Part shown: positions 42,402 to 45,368 of the stretch, piece by piece | How positions within the stretch are numbered: the first letter of the stretch is position 1 | Layout: every line of letters starts with the position of its first letter | Origin: Mesorhizobium muleiense | GTDB lineage: Bacteria > Pseudomonadota > Alphaproteobacteria > Rhizobiales > Rhizobiaceae | NCBI RefSeq assembly: GCF_900099905.1 | Contig: NZ_FNEE01000036.1 | Coordinates: 1-45,368 of the forward strand | Length of the DNA stretch: 45,368 nucleotides | Direction of reading: 5' to 3' | Position numbers and translations under genes: made by a program | Notes under the pieces: generated by a model | The model's input: the letters and a program-made list of their open reading frames with translations, nothing else | What the model was told of the DNA's origin: nothing | The model's database searches: none

Positions 42402-42760
42402 GCCCATTTCGGTCCCCAAATTGCTAATGATTTCAAGGGCATACTGTCTCTCCGCCAAGATGCGGTCCCCCATGCCGGTCACCCGGCGGGCCATAGAGGG
42501 CCACTGTGGGGCGGCCTGCGTAGGCGGGGATTGGCCCTCCCATCATCCCTTGCCAACTGTAGGGGCTTCCCTGTGTCACTGTGGGGCCATCGCGAAGCTG
42601 ACCCGTGGCGCGGCCCATCCGGTGGCTAGCGCAGGGGCCACGATAAGCAACCGCCCTAATGGCGAACTCCTTGAGCCTGAATAGCGGGCTGGTCGCCCTC
42701 AATAGGCTCTTGGCGGCCCTCTGCTTGAGTCCAGCGGCTATCAATTCCTCCGTTGGACAC

Positions 42761-42766
42761 TATAAT
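42761..42766 (+). promoter_or_regulatory. Perfect -10 box (TATAAT)
   Basis: TATAAT lies 24 bases before the ATG at 42791, with no clear -35 box at the proper distance. It would give a leader of about 18 bases. Confidence 0.35.
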
Positions 42767-42790
42767 GGCGGCACAGCGGGGGGGGCGCAC

Positions 42791-43012
42791 ATGTCGTTAG
42801 CTGACAGCAACAAGGCACTGGTCACACTTGGGGTCATATGCGTTGCTATTGCGTACGTCTTCGGCCTCTCATCCGGTGACATCAGTGGTAGACAGAAAGC
42901 GCGGCCTTGGATGGCCAACCTGATCCAATCCCAATGTCAACAGACTGGGCTTGCCGGCAAAACCGTCTACATCTGCCCATCTAGCATAACCGAGTGGCCA
43001 GTCGATCCGTGA
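42791..43012 (+). CDS. Small single-span membrane protein
   Basis: A 73-residue protein with one transmembrane helix (ALVTLGVICVAIAYVFGL) and a short soluble tail containing two cysteines (QSQCQQTG and VYICPSS). No family is recognised. The ATG at 42791 follows a TATAAT box; upstream is a G-rich stretch but no standard ribosome binding site. The frame reaches back to 42659. It lies inside the putative element after tRNA-Ser. Confidence 0.5.
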   Translation: MSLADSNKALVTLGVICVAIAYVFGLSSGDISGRQKARPWMANLIQSQCQQTGLAGKTVYICPSSITEWPVDP

Positions 43013-43120
43013 GGCAGTCGGTGGCAGACCACCATCTACTCTCTCACCCATTGAAAAGCCAAGGTACGCTAGGAGAGCACCCGCCCAAGCCATGCCGCTG
43101 CACGGGCTTCCCTCAGACGC

Positions 43121-43378
43121 GTGACCTTAGTCTCGGCGGTCTGGGATACCTGGTCGGCCTCAGCACGGGTTGCGGCTCTCAGCAGTGCAGTAAGCGGAGC
43201 GGTTTTGTTCGGCCCCATTGGCTTCCTCCTCGGGTGGCTAATGCCTGAGAAGGGGAGCGCACCGGAATCGCCAGGGGTCACGCCCACCGCCCAATGGCTG
43301 TGGCCCAACGATTACGGTCAACTCATGGCTCGAATTGCATTGGGGCGCCACCGATGTCGGCATCTGCGCGGCCGATAG
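43121..43378 (+). CDS. Possible small membrane protein (holin-like length)
   Basis: A frame of 85 codons from GTG 43121 with one or two hydrophobic stretches (VAALSSAVSGAVLFGPIGFLLGWLM). The start overlaps the stop of a 10-codon frame that follows an AGGAG at 43071. Its tail is rich in Arg and His, which suggests that the true frame may be broken there. No family is recognised; a frame on the other strand (43069-43308) overlaps it. Low certainty. Confidence 0.28.
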   Translation: MTLVSAVWDTWSASARVAALSSAVSGAVLFGPIGFLLGWLMPEKGSAPESPGVTPTAQWLWPNDYGQLMARIALGRHRCRHLRGR

Positions 43379-43459
43379 GCAGCGAAGCACTTCTGGACCG
43401 GATTGCCGAGCAAACCGGAAAAAGGATTGGGAGGCGGCAGGCGAGGGAAGAAGTAGTGC

Positions 43460-43609
43460 ATTGTCACCGTAATTGCGGCTCGATTTGAAGAGGCCAAAGA
43501 CGACGCACATGAAGACGCAAAAGGGCACGCTGCCAACGTTCAGTATAGCTTTTTTAAGCACCTTTTCAGGCAATCTCGACTGGCCTTCGTGATCTTAAAC
43601 CGGCGGTAA
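43460..43609 (+). pseudogene. Coding-like fragment
   Basis: A stretch of 49 codons before a TAA (43607-43609) reads like protein: charged RFEEAKDDAHEDAKGHAANV, then SFFKHLFRQSRLAFVILNRR. It has no ATG or GTG start and is preceded by an in-frame TAG, while a different frame upstream (ending 43488) reads EALLDRIAEQTGKRIG. This could be one gene broken by a frameshift. I do not recognise it. Confidence 0.25.
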
Positions 43610-43665
43610 GGTCAATCTCATATCCCGGCTTCTGCAAAGGGCAGTAATAATTGGGGTGCTGGAAT

Positions 43666-44061
43666 ATGAGAGCTATTAATTTACTGGCTGTTGGGTCAGT
43701 ATTCGCCATCGCAGGGTGTCAGACTGCTACCTACACGCAGTACATGGCGGGACCGCCGCTGGAATATGCGCAAGCCAAGTGCAATATGCTCGCACCCAGC
43801 GTCCATCAAGGATACATCGCAATCGGGTCGCCGAGTTATGTTGCCGGCGCGGCGCTTGGCAATGCGTTAGATAATGCCATTGCCGAACAGCGATTCATCA
43901 AAAACTGCATGACGTTGCAGGGTTGGCGACAGGATGCCCCCGGCGCAAAGAAGTCTTCAACGTCGCTGGCATCATCGCAACCACCGCACCAACGGACAGC
44001 AAAAAGGCGGCCGACGGCGCAAGAGCTTGGCGTTCCAGGGCAAGTCGTGGCGGGACAGTAA
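43666..44061 (+). CDS. Small lipoprotein, unknown function
   Basis: A 131-residue protein with a lipoprotein signal: MRAINLLAVGSVFAIAGC, lipobox cysteine at residue 18, so it is anchored to a membrane after processing. The mature part has YMAGPPLEYAQAKCNML, then a glycine-alanine rich central stretch (SPSYVAGAALGNALDNA) and a polar tail rich in Ser, Gln and Arg. No family is recognised. ATG 43666 is preceded by TGGA; a TTG at 43651 is in frame. It lies in the element after tRNA-Ser, 82 bases before another small gene on the same strand. Confidence 0.68.
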   Translation: MRAINLLAVGSVFAIAGCQTATYTQYMAGPPLEYAQAKCNMLAPSVHQGYIAIGSPSYVAGAALGNALDNAIAEQRFIKNCMTLQGWRQDAPGAKKSSTSLASSQPPHQRTAKRRPTAQELGVPGQVVAGQ

Positions 44062-44143
44062 CTTGCACGGCTGCTAACACCAAACGTGTCGCGCCAGCGG
44101 CCTCTGTGGATCGCCGCCAAGCCGATTTATCAGGAGTCCGACA

Positions 44144-44494
44144 ATGCTTAAGTTTTTCGCCGGTCTTGTCGTTGGTTTCTTGGCCGGCCTTTGCGCCTTG
44201 CCTGTCATCATGCTGATAGGGATGAACGGTCTCGCAGACCGCGTCAACGCAGCAATTGATCAGCCGGCTCGATCAAAGCCGGCTGGCGACGCAATGGCGA
44301 GCTATCGCGATTGCGTCAAAGGCTATTTCACAGAGCGCGGCGGCAATCCCGTGGAAGCGATTACATCTTGTGAATGGGAATTGGACGCGTGGAAGGCCTC
44401 GCCAACGTTTGCTGCCGAATGGCGCAAGCTTGTCGAGACCGATCCCGACATGCGCGCCATTGTAGAAGGCTATCACCTCGCCATGGCCGATTGA
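44144..44494 (+). CDS. Membrane-anchored hypothetical protein
   Basis: A 116-residue protein with a single N-terminal membrane helix (MLKFFAGLVVGFLAGLCALPVIMLIG) and a soluble domain of about 85 residues containing YRDCVKGYFTERGGNPVEAITSCEWELDAW. No family is recognised. AGGAG lies 7 bases upstream of the ATG, a good ribosome binding site. It is the last gene before the repeat at 44689. Confidence 0.68.
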   Translation: MLKFFAGLVVGFLAGLCALPVIMLIGMNGLADRVNAAIDQPARSKPAGDAMASYRDCVKGYFTERGGNPVEAITSCEWELDAWKASPTFAAEWRKLVETDPDMRAIVEGYHLAMAD

Positions 44495-44688
44495 CTCTCT
44501 GTTAGTCGCGCCGAGGGCAACGGCTATTCGACAAGGGGCGGCGATATTTAACCCTATTCAAGCGGCGTCACACCTCAGCGAAACGCGAGATTGCGAGCCA
44601 ACTTTTGCTCTGGTTTCGGATCCGGCTCCTGCTCTGGCAAAACAGCTAAGTAGTTGAAATTATTATTATAAAATCTGGCGATGGCGGT

Positions 44689-44702
44689 CGCTCTCTCCGC
44701 CA
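44689..44702. repeat. Direct repeat of the tRNA-Ser 3' end (attR-like)
   Basis: CGCTCTCTCCGCCA is identical to bases 42388-42401 of the tRNA gene, in the same orientation. It is preceded by an AT-rich stretch (TTATTATTATAAAA at about 44659). The flanking sequence on either side differs from the tRNA. Confidence 0.6.
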
Positions 44703-44716
44703 CATTTCCCTACTAA

Positions 44717-44812
44717 CTCATCCAGATCGTGTTGCGCGAATGGCTGAAAACCAACGCTTATCTGCCGGTCCGGGCGATCGACGAGGAAAGCGAGACGGAC
44801 GGCAGCGCGTAG
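44717..44812 (+). pseudogene. C-terminal coding remnant
   Basis: Directly after the 14-base repeat a frame with no start codon reads LIQIVLREWLKTNAYLPVRA and ends SETDGSA before TAG (44810-44812). The composition is protein-like. It may be the tail of a gene cut by integration or deletion. I do not recognise the family. Confidence 0.3.
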
Positions 44813-44911
44813 GCGGGGCGCGACCCGTATGCAGAAGACCCGCCGCTACATTTGCGAAGCGACGGGCCTCCACCCCACCCCATATCTTACCAGGCAAGTA
44901 CGGTGCCAGAC

Positions 44912-45304
44912 TTATTGACCCATTGCGGGGCGTAAGGGGTGACAGCCTGGCTCTGTGATTGTGGCCCCGTGCGTAAACCAGTGCGTGCCGGACTCGGCCG
45001 GCTTGAGTTCATTCCGCCAATGATGGCCCTGCTCCGCAATTTCAAAATGACCCACTACCGCAGCTTCTGGGCTCTCGCCCGGAATGGCGTCATTCTCTCT
45101 TCGGGGAGAGCGGGCGTGGGCAAAGGCCTCCGCAGGGCGGGTGGCGCGGCTTCGCAAAGCGCACATGATTTCGTCACGAGAGATGCCGATGTCGCCAAGG
45201 ACGCCATCGGGTAAACGGCTCAACTGGTCCGTTGCCGATAACAGAGCCTTTCGCTCGGCGTGCGTGCCCGCATGGCGGGCGGTGGCTGGCCCCGGGCCAC
45301 GCAT
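44912..45304 (-). CDS. DUF1127 domain-containing protein
   Basis: A 130-residue frame containing the DUF1127 motif LSRLPDGVLGDIGISRDEI near residues 28-46, with the conserved L-DIG-SRDEI core. DUF1127 proteins are small, arginine-rich proteins of proteobacteria, some of which bind RNA. The ATG at 45304 has GGAG 9 bases upstream; the frame is open to the window edge (45368), so an earlier start outside cannot be excluded. The C-terminal 80 residues are not typical of the family and may reflect a lost stop codon. Confidence 0.6.
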   Translation of the reverse strand: MRGPGPATARHAGTHAERKALLSATDQLSRLPDGVLGDIGISRDEIMCALRSRATRPAEAFAHARSPRRENDAIPGESPEAAVVGHFEIAEQGHHWRNELKPAESGTHWFTHGATITEPGCHPLRPAMGQ

Positions 45305-45368
45305 ATAATAAAGCTCCGGCCGGTAGCGCCGCGCGGCGAATTTGCGAAACGCCGCAGCAAGTTTTGTG

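Larger units (their letters stand above)
42388..44702. mobile_element. Putative remnant of an integrated element at tRNA-Ser
   Basis: CGCTCTCTCCGCCA, the last 14 bases of the tRNA, recurs as an exact direct repeat at 44689-44702. The 2.3 kb between contains only short genes without housekeeping functions: a one-span membrane protein, a lipoprotein, another one-span protein and some broken coding stretches. No integrase or excisionase is visible. This fits a deleted phage or island, or a satellite that uses an integrase from elsewhere; the repeat could also be chance, as it is short and pyrimidine-rich. Confidence 0.5.

Noticed and set aside
42122..42427. A 101-codon frame running through the tRNA-Ser gene
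   Set aside because: It translates the tRNA itself (reading RVVEGARLESV and NAGSNPALS), a well-known artefact.

Overview
The window is high-GC alphaproteobacterial chromosome, most likely a Mesorhizobium or close relative (Rhizobiales, Phyllobacteriaceae). The reasons are a rhizobial type rRNA leader at the left edge, a heterotetrameric sarcosine oxidase operon, DUF992, DUF1127 and DUF6766 type proteins, a ubiE-ubiB-coaBC arrangement, and short intergenic palindromic repeats of the kind scattered through rhizobial genomes. The assignment is by pattern recognition, not by search.

Layout. Bases 1-341 hold the leader and promoter of a ribosomal RNA operon read on the minus strand; its 16S gene lies just outside the window. 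Next come a two-CBS protein (781-1209), a secreted alpha/beta hydrolase divergent from a LysR regulator (1415-3258), and an RND efflux pair (adaptor plus inner-membrane pump, 3516-7807). An SDR and a MaoC-like hydratase follow (8154-9490), then a membrane protein divergent from a TetR regulator (9496-11049), and a small secreted protein whose promoter carries three copies of a GTACATGTAC-like palindrome (11189-11534).

Bases 11900-17447 are a minus-strand sarcosine oxidase operon, soxB-(small membrane protein)-soxD-soxA-soxG, with every junction tightly packed; the extra membrane gene between soxB and soxD is unusual. Bases 17708-24320 hold an SDR, a SET-domain protein, a DUF892/DUF6766 pair, ribosomal protein S21 with a possible small RNA or attenuator upstream, a TPR lipoprotein, a DUF992 protein, an MFS transporter, and a TetR-GFA-DUF6958 operon that starts at 25481.

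Bases 25664-30059 are ubiE, ubiB, a FitAB/VapBC type toxin-antitoxin pair, and coaBC, all minus strand. The toxin-antitoxin pair sits inside what is normally a housekeeping gene row, and a perfect 17-bp-arm palindrome at its promoter overlaps the ubiB stop codon. Bases 30208-40660 form a nucleoside uptake and salvage region: add and upp on the plus strand, and a minus-strand row of nucleoside ABC transporter (ATPase and two permeases), cdd, purine nucleoside phosphorylase and deoA, with a BMP-type binding protein gene (39671-40660) upstream. The transporter imports nucleosides; Cdd and Add deaminate them, the two phosphorylases split off bases and pentose 1-phosphate, and Upp reclaims uracil.

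The right end holds msrA, a small membrane protein, and a tRNA-Ser(GGA) gene at 42312-42401. The last 14 bases of the tRNA recur exactly at 44689-44702. The 2.3 kb between holds only short unrecognised genes, including a lipoprotein and two single-span membrane proteins. This looks like a worn-down integrated element. A DUF1127 protein lies at the right edge. Start sites were chosen by Shine-Dalgarno spacing and overlap; product names rest on motifs I recognise.
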